Shown here: positions 26,367 through 34,719 of the stretch, piece after piece
Numbering within the stretch: the first letter of the stretch is position 1
How the letters are laid out: every line of letters begins with the position of its first letter
Source: Flavobacteriales bacterium
GTDB lineage: Bacteria > Bacteroidota > Bacteroidia > NS11-12g > UBA955
NCBI GenBank assembly: GCA_947496375.1
Contig: CANMCY010000010.1
Location: 16,162 to 80,161 of the forward strand
Direction of reading: 5' to 3'
Length of the DNA stretch: 64,000 bases
Notes under the pieces: generated by a model
Told to the model about the DNA's origin: nothing
Database searches by the model: none
What the model saw: only the letters and a program-made list of their open reading frames with translations
Program-made: the position numbers and the translations under genes

Positions 26367-28604
26367 ATGCACCGTTCCCTGGCGTTTCTTTCTATATTCA
26401 GTATCTCCGGCCTGTTTGCACAACCTGCAGTACAGGACTCCCTGCATATCCGGGATCAAGAAGAAGTGACCATTCTGGGTGACCGGGCCCATGCACTGCC
26501 GGGTTCGGGCCAATACATCGGCCAAAAGAAACTGGAAAACCTGAACCAGCCCAACATCAACAATGTGCTGAGAACCGTCCCCGGAGTGAACATCAGAGAC
26601 GAAGAGGGCTTTGGACTGAGGCCCAACATCGGGCTCAGAGGTACCCCTGTGAACCGCAGTTCCAAAATAACACTGATGGAAGACGGCATCCTCATATCGC
26701 CGGCTCCTTACGCAGACCCCTCGGCCTATTATTTTCCCACCTTTGCCCGCATGCAGGGCGTGGAAATCCTGAAAGGCAGCAGCCAGATCAATTGCGGCCC
26801 TTACACCATCGGCGGCGCAGTAAATCTGCTCTCTACCGCCATTCCATACTCATTTGCAGGAAACGCACAACTCTCCTACGGTAGCTTCAATTCCAACCAA
26901 CAAAGAATCTGGGTGGGTGACAGCAGAAAAAACTTTGATTATGTTTTTGAGTTTAACCGGCTTGGCAGCAGCGGATTTAAAGAATTAGACAACGGCGGTA
27001 ACACCGGGTTTGATAGGCGCGACATCATGGGAAAACTCCGCTGGCATACCGCCACCGGCGCCAAAGTACCGCAGGCCCTAACCCTCAAACTGGTCAACAG
27101 TTCAGAACTGGGAAATGAAACCTACCTGGGATTAACGTACAGTGATTACCAAAATAACCCCATAAGAAGATATGCCGGCACCCAAAAAGATGTGTTGGAT
27201 ATGAACCACCAGCATGCCTCTTTACACCATACCCTTTCGCCGGCAAAAGGAATTGTAATCAATACCACCGGCTATTATTCAAAAACCTTCAGAGACTGGG
27301 CCCGGGCAAACACATTCGGCGGGCAAAGCATCAACAGTATTCTCAACGATCCGGGCACCCTGAAAGCGGCCTACGATATTATGACAGGCCAGGCAGACGG
27401 AGCCATTGATTTCCAAAGTGCCGCCAGAAGTTACGTGTCTCAGGGCCTGCAGATAAACGCGGTTTACAATTTCAAAACCGGCACCATCTCCCATAAAGTG
27501 AATATTGGCGCCCGCCAACATGCCGACCAGGCAGACCGATATGCTACCAAATCCTTGTATAACATGGCTCAAGGGCGCATGATTCTTACTTCTGAAGGCA
27601 CAAAAGGCAATCAGGAAAATCAGATTAGAAACGCAAACGCATTGGCCATGTTTGTGCGTTACGACATTACCATTAATGGATTAAAAATTAGCCCCGGAAT
27701 CCGTTATGAAAAAATAAACCTGGATTTTAGAAACTACGGAAATGCAGACAATGCACGGCTCGGCACTGCCCTCAAAACCGCATCCAATGATTTTACGGTA
27801 TTACTGCCTGGTATAGGATTTAATTACAACATCAATAAAGCGGCAAGCTTGTTCGGTGGCCTGCATAAAGGATTCTCTCCCCCGGGAATGCCATCAGTAA
27901 CCTCTACCACCGGCCAGGCCGCGGTGGAATCGTCCTTGAACTACGAAGCGGGCTTCAGATACGAAACCGAGGGTGTAAACCTACAAACGGCGGCTTTCCT
28001 GAACAATTACGGAAATATTTTAGGTTCTGACAATATTTCAGGAGGCGGTGCAGGCACAGGCGATATGTTCAATGCCGGTAAGGCAAAAATTCAAGGGGTA
28101 GAGCTGAGTGTAAGTTATGACCTCCTGCATTGCCCGGCTGCCAAAAACACCACAAAAATGCCCGTAACCCTTGCCTACACCTACACTTCGGCCACATTTC
28201 AGGATTCCTTTATTAACGGTGGCGGTGACTGGGGCAGCGGCCCGATTAAAAATGGTGATGCCATCCCTTTTATCACCCCTCACCTGATTACCGCCAGTGT
28301 GGGAATTGAAACCAAAAACTTTAATGCCACACTCATCGGCAGATATACCGGCGATACCCGCGTGAAACCGGGTCAGGATGGTGAAGTTACCCCATCAGAA
28401 AACGTAAACATGACCGGTGTTAATACCATTAAAGGATTTGTAATAATTGACTTCTCTGCAAATGCCAGAATCAATAAAAATTTTACCGCTTTTTGCCTGG
28501 TCAATAACATCACAAACAACCAAGCCATTGTATCAAACCTTCCTCAGGGCTTCAGACCCAATATGCCCCTGAGTTTCAATATGGGTGTTAAGGTAAATTT
28601 TTAA
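26367..28604 (+). CDS. FecA-like TonB-dependent outer-membrane receptor
   Basis: From the ATG at 26367 (signal peptide MHRSLAFLSIFSISGLFAQ) the product is 745 residues. The plug has EEVTILGD, NINNVLRTVPGVNIRDEEGFGLRPNIGLRGT and the SSKITLMEDGILISPAPYADPSAYYFP region characteristic of Fe(III)-dicitrate receptors. The barrel ends in VNF. No N-terminal signalling domain is present, so it is a transporter without its own sigma-signalling arm. A GTG at 26331 would lengthen it by 12 residues and spoil the signal peptide. Confidence 0.9.
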   Translation: MHRSLAFLSIFSISGLFAQPAVQDSLHIRDQEEVTILGDRAHALPGSGQYIGQKKLENLNQPNINNVLRTVPGVNIRDEEGFGLRPNIGLRGTPVNRSSKITLMEDGILISPAPYADPSAYYFPTFARMQGVEILKGSSQINCGPYTIGGAVNLLSTAIPYSFAGNAQLSYGSFNSNQQRIWVGDSRKNFDYVFEFNRLGSSGFKELDNGGNTGFDRRDIMGKLRWHTATGAKVPQALTLKLVNSSELGNETYLGLTYSDYQNNPIRRYAGTQKDVLDMNHQHASLHHTLSPAKGIVINTTGYYSKTFRDWARANTFGGQSINSILNDPGTLKAAYDIMTGQADGAIDFQSAARSYVSQGLQINAVYNFKTGTISHKVNIGARQHADQADRYATKSLYNMAQGRMILTSEGTKGNQENQIRNANALAMFVRYDITINGLKISPGIRYEKINLDFRNYGNADNARLGTALKTASNDFTVLLPGIGFNYNINKAASLFGGLHKGFSPPGMPSVTSTTGQAAVESSLNYEAGFRYETEGVNLQTAAFLNNYGNILGSDNISGGGAGTGDMFNAGKAKIQGVELSVSYDLLHCPAAKNTTKMPVTLAYTYTSATFQDSFINGGGDWGSGPIKNGDAIPFITPHLITASVGIETKNFNATLIGRYTGDTRVKPGQDGEVTPSENVNMTGVNTIKGFVIIDFSANARINKNFTAFCLVNNITNNQAIVSNLPQGFRPNMPLSFNMGVKVNF

Positions 28605-28722
28605 CCGCACAACACCCCCGGCATTAATTGCTGTAACCGAGCAAAAATAACAACCTTAGCGCTTTATACGTATTGTTTGTTTTTTTACACGTATATACTC
28701 CATAGACCTGACCAATTAACGC

Positions 28723-30204
28723 TTAGTCCCATGCGTAGAATGGCTTTGCTACCGATTTCCATTCTGCCTCACTGCTGATGATATACATGCGCATACCGGC
28801 AAAGGTGCCCCCACGTCCCAGGGCATACATCCAGCCGGGCAAAGCATACTGCCTGGGCTGATAGATGGCCTTCAGTTTTAACCCGGGATGCGGCAAATCC
28901 GTGAGGTAATAGATACTGTCATATTCGTTAAAGCCAAAATGATCTGGGGATGTGATATGGGTAAAATCTACGTTGGGGTGTTTGGCTGCGTAATACAACC
29001 CAATTTCATTGCCATACAGCAAGATTCTGCTTTGCCGGGGAACCTGATTTTCCAGAAACTGCAAACAGGCCCGGGGATCGCGCTCAGGGCGCTGAATGAT
29101 GCCCAGCGCATGCCGGCTCGCAAAAGGAAATAGCATCATGGCCAAAACCGGCAAATAATACCATTTTCTAAGGTTGGGAAACGACCAGCCCTTTTCAACT
29201 ATATGCTGTGCCACAATCCATAAACCCACCGCATACATGGGTAAAAAATAGCGGTAATAGGGACCCAGATACAGCATCCAAACCGTTCCGGCAAACAACC
29301 AAACTGCAGCGGGCAAGGCCCTTGAACGATGATTTCGCCATTGTTTAACTGCAAGCCAGGTAACCCACAGGTGCAGCAAGGGCAACCATGGCTGCTCTTT
29401 ATAAACAGGATAAAACCGCCCGATGAAATACGCATAAATGCGCTCAAATACGTTGCCACCGGCACTGTGTTCCATGCTATGCTGAAACAGTTGCGCATAC
29501 AGTTCCGCAAACCGAAAATCGATGAAGACAAAAAAGCATAGTGGCAGCAACAATGCACCTGCCGCAAACTTTAACGTTTCACGGTAGCTCTTATCTTCCC
29601 ATACCATCCACAGGCCCATCACCGCCACCATGGGCCAGGCCTTCAGGTGGGTGAGCAGTAGCGCACCGCATACCAAACCCATCCACAGGCGGGAATATCC
29701 TTTGTTTGTGGCACTGCGGGTATATAGCCAAAAGAAAATGCTGATGAGGGCCACTTCAAGCACCTCACTGCGCACAGAACGACTGATTTCAAATACCGCC
29801 TTGTCAAACAGAAAATACAGGCAAATCAGGGCTGCCCATCGAACATCGAGTTTTAAGTGTTTATGAAATGAATGAAAAACCAGCGCAATGCCGGCCACAT
29901 GAATCAATAGAAACGGCAGCCGCACCCAAAACACCTCGCAGGGAAAAATGCTGAGGGTGAGGCGATGCAACATCATAATGCCCGGCGGATAACTAAGAAA
30001 AATCTCTTCTGTACCCGGGGTAGGCCATGCCTTGCTTACATAATGGCCCGTGCGTTTCCATACTACCGCGGGCTCCAGGCATGCCGCTTCGTCCAGCCAA
30101 GGAACAGGAATTACATCCAGGTTGATGAGCCCCAAAATCAGGTAAACCAGCAAAATGCCATAAAATACTTTTTCTGCTATTTGCCTGTTTGCCATGGTCT
30201 GCAT
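28723..30204 (-). CDS. GT39/ArnT-like membrane glycosyltransferase
   Basis: The 493-residue protein has around ten hydrophobic segments and the GT-C acidic motif in the first outer loop (PWLDEAACLEPA, about residues 35-46). A C-terminal soluble part contains the YYAAKHPNVDF stretch. Such enzymes move a sugar from a polyprenyl-phosphate donor to lipid A, protein or another lipid; acceptor unknown. Two in-frame ATGs (30204 and 30195) are equally possible. It stands alone on the minus strand. Confidence 0.78.
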   Translation of the reverse strand: MQTMANRQIAEKVFYGILLVYLILGLINLDVIPVPWLDEAACLEPAVVWKRTGHYVSKAWPTPGTEEIFLSYPPGIMMLHRLTLSIFPCEVFWVRLPFLLIHVAGIALVFHSFHKHLKLDVRWAALICLYFLFDKAVFEISRSVRSEVLEVALISIFFWLYTRSATNKGYSRLWMGLVCGALLLTHLKAWPMVAVMGLWMVWEDKSYRETLKFAAGALLLPLCFFVFIDFRFAELYAQLFQHSMEHSAGGNVFERIYAYFIGRFYPVYKEQPWLPLLHLWVTWLAVKQWRNHRSRALPAAVWLFAGTVWMLYLGPYYRYFLPMYAVGLWIVAQHIVEKGWSFPNLRKWYYLPVLAMMLFPFASRHALGIIQRPERDPRACLQFLENQVPRQSRILLYGNEIGLYYAAKHPNVDFTHITSPDHFGFNEYDSIYYLTDLPHPGLKLKAIYQPRQYALPGWMYALGRGGTFAGMRMYIISSEAEWKSVAKPFYAWD

Positions 30205-30366
30205 TCAGTCCGCAAAGTAAAGAGGTTGGTTTGTTTATTGGTTGAATTGTTTATTGGGAAAGTTCAGATCTACTCGCCACACTGGTTTGTAAATCACAAA
30301 CCTAAAAACGGTCAACCTTATTCAGGCACGGACAAACTGTAGACTATCAACTGTAAACTGTCAACT

Positions 30367-30858
30367 TTACTCAAATTCCACCAGCGTCTGGTTCTTTTCT
30401 ACCGCCTGACCTTTGTCTACTGCAATGCGGGCTACTTTGCCATCCCCCGCCGCCTTGATGATGTTCTCCATTTTCATGGCCTCCAGTACCAGCAGCTTAT
30501 CACCTTTTTTCACTTCCTGTCCGGCTTCCACCAGCACATTCAGCACCAGACCGGGCATGGGGGCTTTTACGTGAGAAACCTTAGCCACCGCCATTTTATC
30601 CAGACCCATGGAATGCAAAAGATCATCCAGTGGCTCTTTCAAAGTCACCGAAACATGCTTGCCATCGAGCGATAGTGTAAGGGTTTTTTCTGCCTTATTG
30701 ATGTCAAGTAAGCGCGCTGTAAACACACGATTTGCCACATGCAGCACCAATCGACCGTCGGGCAATAACGAGATGCCCGCCTCCGGGTCTGACTGAGGTT
30801 TCCAATCACCGTCCAGCAGCTCAAGTACCGTTTCCTGTCCCTGTATAATGGCTTTCAT
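30367..30858 (-). CDS. Biotin carboxyl carrier protein of an acyl-CoA carboxylase
   Basis: The 163-residue protein ends in a biotinyl domain with KAPMPGLVLNVLVEAGQEVKKGD and the biotin site EAMKMENII (Lys129). The N-terminal half resembles the carrier segment of propionyl/acetyl-CoA carboxylases, not the Pro/Ala-rich AccB type. Biotin would be attached by the ligase at 3.5 kb. It follows the polyprenyl synthase gene by two bases; carboxylase subunits are not adjacent. Confidence 0.87.
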   Translation of the reverse strand: MKAIIQGQETVLELLDGDWKPQSDPEAGISLLPDGRLVLHVANRVFTARLLDINKAEKTLTLSLDGKHVSVTLKEPLDDLLHSMGLDKMAVAKVSHVKAPMPGLVLNVLVEAGQEVKKGDKLLVLEAMKMENIIKAAGDGKVARIAVDKGQAVEKNQTLVEFE

Positions 30859-30860
30859 GT

Positions 30861-31838
30861 TTAGCTTTCCCTTTCAATCACAAAAGTAACCAGATTTCGC
30901 AAATGTTCGCGGTTGGGTGTGGGAGCTGCTACCCGGTCGAGTATTTCAAAGGCCTCATCCCTCAATGCCAGCATGCGTTCACGGGCGTAATCCAGTCCAC
31001 CATACCGGCTTATAAAAGCCACCACTTCACGAATTTTCTGTTTATCCGGGGTTTTACTTCTAATCAGTTTTTTAATGCCTCTCACCTCACTCCCTGTTGC
31101 TTTTGTAAAAGCGTAAATCAGGGGCAGGGTAAGTTTTTTCTCCTTAATATCAATGCCTGCGGGTTTTCCGGATTTGTTGTCGCCAAAATCGAACAAATCA
31201 TCGCGAATCTGAAAAGCCAGACCTATGAGCTCACCAAAACGACGCATTCCCTCCACGGTCTGCTCACTCTGTCCTGCAGAGGCCGCACCAATCGAGCAGC
31301 AAGAGGCAATGAGACTGGCTGTTTTCTTCCGGATGATTTCAAAATACACATCCTCCGTCACATCCATAAACCGCGACCGCTCCAGCTGTAACAACTCACC
31401 CTCACTCATTTCACGCACCGCATTCGATACAATTTCCAGCAAATCATAATCCTTATGCTCCACAGACAACAAAAGACCTTTAGATAAAAGAAAGTCACCC
31501 ACCAGCACGGCTATCTTGTTTTTCCATAGTGCGTTGATGCTAAAAAAACCCCGGCGTTCGTAACTGTCGTCCACCACATCATCGTGCACCAGCGTAGCCG
31601 TATGCAACAATTCCACCAGTGCGGCACCCCTGTAGGTTCTGTCTGCGATTTCACCAAAAAGTGAAGCACTGTATAATACAAACATGGGCCTCACCTGCTT
31701 GCCCTTCCGCCTCACAATGTAATTCATGATGGTATCCAGCAGCGGAACAGAGGTTTTCATGCTGCCCCGGAATTGCTTTTCAAACAGCTCCAGCTCAGCA
31801 GAAATAGGCTCCTTAAGCGATGATACCGTGATGCCCAT
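30861..31838 (-). CDS. Trans-polyprenyl diphosphate synthase
   Basis: From the ATG at 31838 the protein is 325 residues with the family order: GKQVRPM, first Asp-rich motif HDDVVDD, the GDFLLSKG helix, and second Asp-rich motif QIRDDLFDF. It elongates allylic diphosphates with IPP, probably making the octaprenyl-type quinone side chain or a similar chain; length cannot be read off. A minus-strand TAGCTTTG box (31857-31850) lies 11 bases before the start. The longer frame upstream of 31838 has no family similarity and would run into the divergent thioredoxin gene. Confidence 0.9.
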   Translation of the reverse strand: MGITVSSLKEPISAELELFEKQFRGSMKTSVPLLDTIMNYIVRRKGKQVRPMFVLYSASLFGEIADRTYRGAALVELLHTATLVHDDVVDDSYERRGFFSINALWKNKIAVLVGDFLLSKGLLLSVEHKDYDLLEIVSNAVREMSEGELLQLERSRFMDVTEDVYFEIIRKKTASLIASCCSIGAASAGQSEQTVEGMRRFGELIGLAFQIRDDLFDFGDNKSGKPAGIDIKEKKLTLPLIYAFTKATGSEVRGIKKLIRSKTPDKQKIREVVAFISRYGGLDYARERMLALRDEAFEILDRVAAPTPNREHLRNLVTFVIERES

Positions 31839-31849
31839 AATTTGCAGGG

Positions 31850-31897
31850 CAAAGCTACTATTTTTAAACCGCATTGCCCCCAAAGACAGTAATTTTG
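31850..31897. promoter_or_regulatory. Divergent promoter -7 boxes
   Basis: On the minus strand TAGCTTTG (31857-31850) faces the polyprenyl synthase. On the plus strand TAATTTTG (31890-31897) faces the thioredoxin-like gene, whose ATG begins only four bases later. Upstream TTTG elements are not well placed for either, so both calls rest on the -7 box. Confidence 0.5.
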
Positions 31898-31901
31898 TGG
31901 C

Positions 31902-32444
31902 ATGAAAACCCTTATGGCAGTTGTGGCCTTGCTGGGAACAATGAAATATTGCACCAAACCCAAAGTATATACTATGCCCGAACAGCACACCCACCGCGAA
32001 AAGCTAAGCTCTTCCATCAACGAGGATTTGGCATCAACAGATTCCCTGCAGAAAGCACTGGCCGAAAAGTTTGTACAAAGCATCGCAACCGAATACAATT
32101 CCTACCACCCTGATAGCGCGTCTATGGCAGAACTCAAACTCCGGTGGAACGACTCCCTGACGGTAAAAGTCATTGGCGGAAACTGGTGCAGCGACACGCG
32201 ACAACAGCTACCCCAACTCTGCAATGTATTGGATGCAATTGGCGCAAATGCTGAAAGTTTTGGATATTACAAGGTAAACAAAGATAAAAAAGCGCTAAGC
32301 AATGATTTTGCGGCTAAACATGAGGTAAATCGGGTACCAACGGCGTTCATCTTCAAAGACGGTAAACTGTTGGGGGAAATCGTGGAAACCCCAAAAAAAT
32401 CCTGGGAAAACCACCTGCTGGAAATCCTAAAATCCAGTTATTGA
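31902..32444 (+). CDS. Thioredoxin-like protein with WCSDT active site
   Basis: The 180-residue protein has a short hydrophobic N-terminus, a charged helical segment and a thioredoxin fold. The fold has GNWCSDTRQQLP (Cys96), the cis-proline motif RVPTAF and a final FKDGKLLGEIVE strand pair. The usual second active-site cysteine is replaced by threonine (CxxT), so it cannot act as a normal dithiol reductase. It may be a monothiol redox or a binding protein. The ATG lies four bases after a TAATTTTG box. Confidence 0.78.
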   Translation: MKTLMAVVALLGTMKYCTKPKVYTMPEQHTHREKLSSSINEDLASTDSLQKALAEKFVQSIATEYNSYHPDSASMAELKLRWNDSLTVKVIGGNWCSDTRQQLPQLCNVLDAIGANAESFGYYKVNKDKKALSNDFAAKHEVNRVPTAFIFKDGKLLGEIVETPKKSWENHLLEILKSSY

Positions 32445-33046
32445 CCGTTTGACGACATATACAAAACACTGACTACAGCAACCGTTCCGACAGCTGCACC
32501 AAAAGAACTCCAGGCCGCTACCCGTCTGCGTTTGGAAGCACCATCCAAATATCCCGCTTTGTAAATTTCGCTTTTTGATTGATTGTATAGATAATCCTTC
32601 CACACACCACTGGGTTTTACCTTCACCACAGAAAAGTAAATGCATGCCGGCAACGTTACAAACGGAAAAACCAACAGGGTTACCCCGGTAAGTCTTTCCG
32701 TATTGGGTTGATAATTTTGATACCCGTCGGTAAATCCTTTTTTATAAGCGGTTTGGTAATCCTCTTTTATCGTATCAGAAGATTCTTTAACGCTTTTCAC
32801 GGCTTCAATTGTGTCAATCCGGCCATCCGCATAATGAATACTCCGTATTTCATGCTTTGAATAAGAATAATATTGCTTGTCCAGGGTATCGCCAAATTTC
32901 AGGTATTCAACCCTTGCCAAATAAATCTTGGTAACCGTACAAACCACACGATCATTGTTTCTCAGGAGCAGGGTGTCCTGTGAAACCGCAGGATGCATGG
33001 CAGCGAGTATAGCGGTAATCAGCGAAATTTTAATTAAAAACCTCAT
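32438..33046 (-). CDS. Hypothetical exported/membrane protein
   Basis: Not recognised. The 202-residue product has a signal peptide (MRFLIKISLITAILAAMHPAVSQ) and a strand-rich part with VVCTVTKIYLARVEYLKFGD and HEIRSIHYADG, a pattern common in Bacteroidota envelope proteins. Hydrophobic segments follow near 120-142 and 178-196. It converges on the thioredoxin gene with a seven-base overlap. Its start overlaps the end of the next upstream gene by four bases, so those two are coupled. Confidence 0.6.
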   Translation of the reverse strand: MRFLIKISLITAILAAMHPAVSQDTLLLRNNDRVVCTVTKIYLARVEYLKFGDTLDKQYYSYSKHEIRSIHYADGRIDTIEAVKSVKESSDTIKEDYQTAYKKGFTDGYQNYQPNTERLTGVTLLVFPFVTLPACIYFSVVKVKPSGVWKDYLYNQSKSEIYKAGYLDGASKRRRVAAWSSFGAAVGTVAVVSVLYMSSNGQ

Positions 33047-33588
33047 TGCCGCAAAAATAGGGATGGAACCCGTTTTTTATCAATCACCTCACCCTGCAGT
33101 AACCCCCTGAAAAAATCTTCGCCCGCCCGGGCTTTTCGGGTAAACAGTAACAGAAAATATATGCAATATCCAATCAGGGAGAACAGTATGGCACTAAAAC
33201 CAATCAGAATGCCGGAATCAACCACATCCATGCCTAGGGCTGCGCGGGTCCAGAAAAACAAACCCGCCAATACAATCAACACATACAATATATAGATGCG
33301 GATGTGCCTGAATGCTCCCATCCTCAGTTTCACATAGGTTTCTTCTTCCACACCCAGTATATCACCCTCCACAAATCCCGGAAGGCGGGTGTTTTTGATG
33401 TTTTCGAGCACAAATTCATTTTCATTCACCAATCCATAAAAGAATTTGGTTAGAGCGTCCTTTTTTCGGTAATCCGCATCACTTAAATAGGTTTGCTGAA
33501 GAATAAAATCCGATAACACAGCACGATTGACATCGGTTTTGAGCCAAATGGTTTTGAATGGATATAAAAACATACCGCTTTGTAACAA
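33043..33588 (-). CDS. Hypothetical two-helix membrane protein
   Basis: Not recognised. The 181 residues show a soluble N-terminal part, two adjacent transmembrane segments (roughly 97-117 and 127-150) and a short basic tail. It starts five bases after the GGGP synthase gene ends and overlaps the following gene by four bases, so it belongs to the same minus-strand unit. Confidence 0.6.
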   Translation of the reverse strand: MLQSGMFLYPFKTIWLKTDVNRAVLSDFILQQTYLSDADYRKKDALTKFFYGLVNENEFVLENIKNTRLPGFVEGDILGVEEETYVKLRMGAFRHIRIYILYVLIVLAGLFFWTRAALGMDVVDSGILIGFSAILFSLIGYCIYFLLLFTRKARAGEDFFRGLLQGEVIDKKRVPSLFLRQ

Positions 33589-33592
33589 TTTT

Positions 33593-34354
33593 TTAAGACA
33601 TTGAGACCTGAAGGGTGTTTATTTTATTTAACACTCCTCCGATTTCCCTAAGATTTTCTGGGTTTTCAAAGGCCGCATTGCCCACCACCACAATATCCGC
33701 ACCGGCATTCCATGCCGCTTCCGCTCCCGCAGCATCCCGAATGCCACCGCCCACAAACAGCATTCCGTCAAATACCTGCCGAACTGCACCTATCATTTCA
33801 GGTGATATACGTTTTGAGGCACCACTGCCTGCATCCAAATACATCACCTGCATGCCCAGCATCGCACCCGCCAATACGGTGGTAGCCGCAATTTCCGGCT
33901 TGTCCGCCGGTATAGGCATGGTCTGGCTGATATAATGCGCTGCCGTCATTTTACCGCCTTCCACCAGCAGATAACCCGTAGGAATGGCCTCAAGTCCGCT
34001 GCGATACACAAACGGAGCAGCCGCAACCTGTTTAGAGATCAAATATTCAGGATTGCGTCCGGATATTAAAGACATGAACAAAATAGCATCGGCATTGGAA
34101 ACCACCTGAATTTCATTGCCGGGAAATAACACCACCTTATCGGCTCCCCGATGCTTCAATTCTTCTACACATCGATAGGTATTGCCCTCGGTGAGTAAAC
34201 TGCCACCCACCAGAAACAAGTCCACACCCTGCCGCAAGGCATGCTGGGCGACAGTGTCACGCAGGGATGCATCGTCATCCGGATCAAATAAAACCACCAG
34301 CGCCTTCTTGCCCGCTGATCGCTGCTCTCTTAGCCAGGTATGTACGTTTCCCAC
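33593..34354 (-). CDS. Geranylgeranylglyceryl phosphate synthase family (PcrB/GGGPS, group II)
   Basis: The 253-residue TIM-barrel protein has FDPDD near the start, LVGGSLLTEG, the YLLVEGGKMTAAHYI region, YLDAGSGA and the phosphate-binding FVGGGIRDAAGAEAAWNAGADIVVVGNAAFENPE. The family joins a prenyl diphosphate to sn-glycerol-1-phosphate, the first step of ether-lipid synthesis in Archaea; related enzymes exist in Bacteroidota. The polyprenyl synthase at 31 kb is a possible substrate source. The start codon is GTG, six bases after a TTTCTTTG sequence. Confidence 0.88.
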   Translation of the reverse strand: MGNVHTWLREQRSAGKKALVVLFDPDDDASLRDTVAQHALRQGVDLFLVGGSLLTEGNTYRCVEELKHRGADKVVLFPGNEIQVVSNADAILFMSLISGRNPEYLISKQVAAAPFVYRSGLEAIPTGYLLVEGGKMTAAHYISQTMPIPADKPEIAATTVLAGAMLGMQVMYLDAGSGASKRISPEMIGAVRQVFDGMLFVGGGIRDAAGAEAAWNAGADIVVVGNAAFENPENLREIGGVLNKINTLQVSMS

Positions 34355-34719
34355 TTATTGCAAAGAAACACAGAAAATATGACAACCGATGATTTCAATA
34401 CACAAAAGTGAATTTCGTCATGTTTTACTTTTTTATTCAACATTTTTGTTGTAACTTAGGGGTGTGTTAAACACCCATTTTGGGGTTTTGTTTATTAACC
34501 TTTATCCCATAAGGGTTTAAGAATTTCACCCAAGCCTAAACCCAACATTCACGGGCCATACAAGCTTTTTCAACACGCTCAGGCCCAAATAAATTATGGC
34601 TTTCGGCCAAACCTGTGGAAAAGCCAATTGGGAAATGCCCTTACACATAAAATACATTTGAACTCCCGACCGTTTTAACAAACACGTCGGTAATCACAAC
34701 CCCCTCTAAAAACAAAAAT
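34355..34719 (+). promoter_or_regulatory. Structured leader upstream of nrdJ
   Basis: No gene is seen in these 365 bases. A likely promoter region is AT-rich near 34440-34458. Downstream are several possible hairpins: GGGTGT/ACACCC (about 34460-34476) followed by a T-rich stretch, GGGCC/GGCCC (34553-34557 and 34582-34586) and TGGCTTT/AAAGCCA (about 34598-34626). A regulated leader is plausible. I could not find a cobalamin-riboswitch B12 box or a paired NrdR box. Confidence 0.45.

Noticed and set aside
31839..31994. 52-residue N-terminal extension of the polyprenyl synthase
   Set aside because: It overlaps the divergent thioredoxin-like gene and both promoter boxes and lacks family similarity.
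34440..34719. Possible cobalamin riboswitch before nrdJ
   Set aside because: Only a short GGGAA-like match was found; the B12 box and the conserved core elements are missing.
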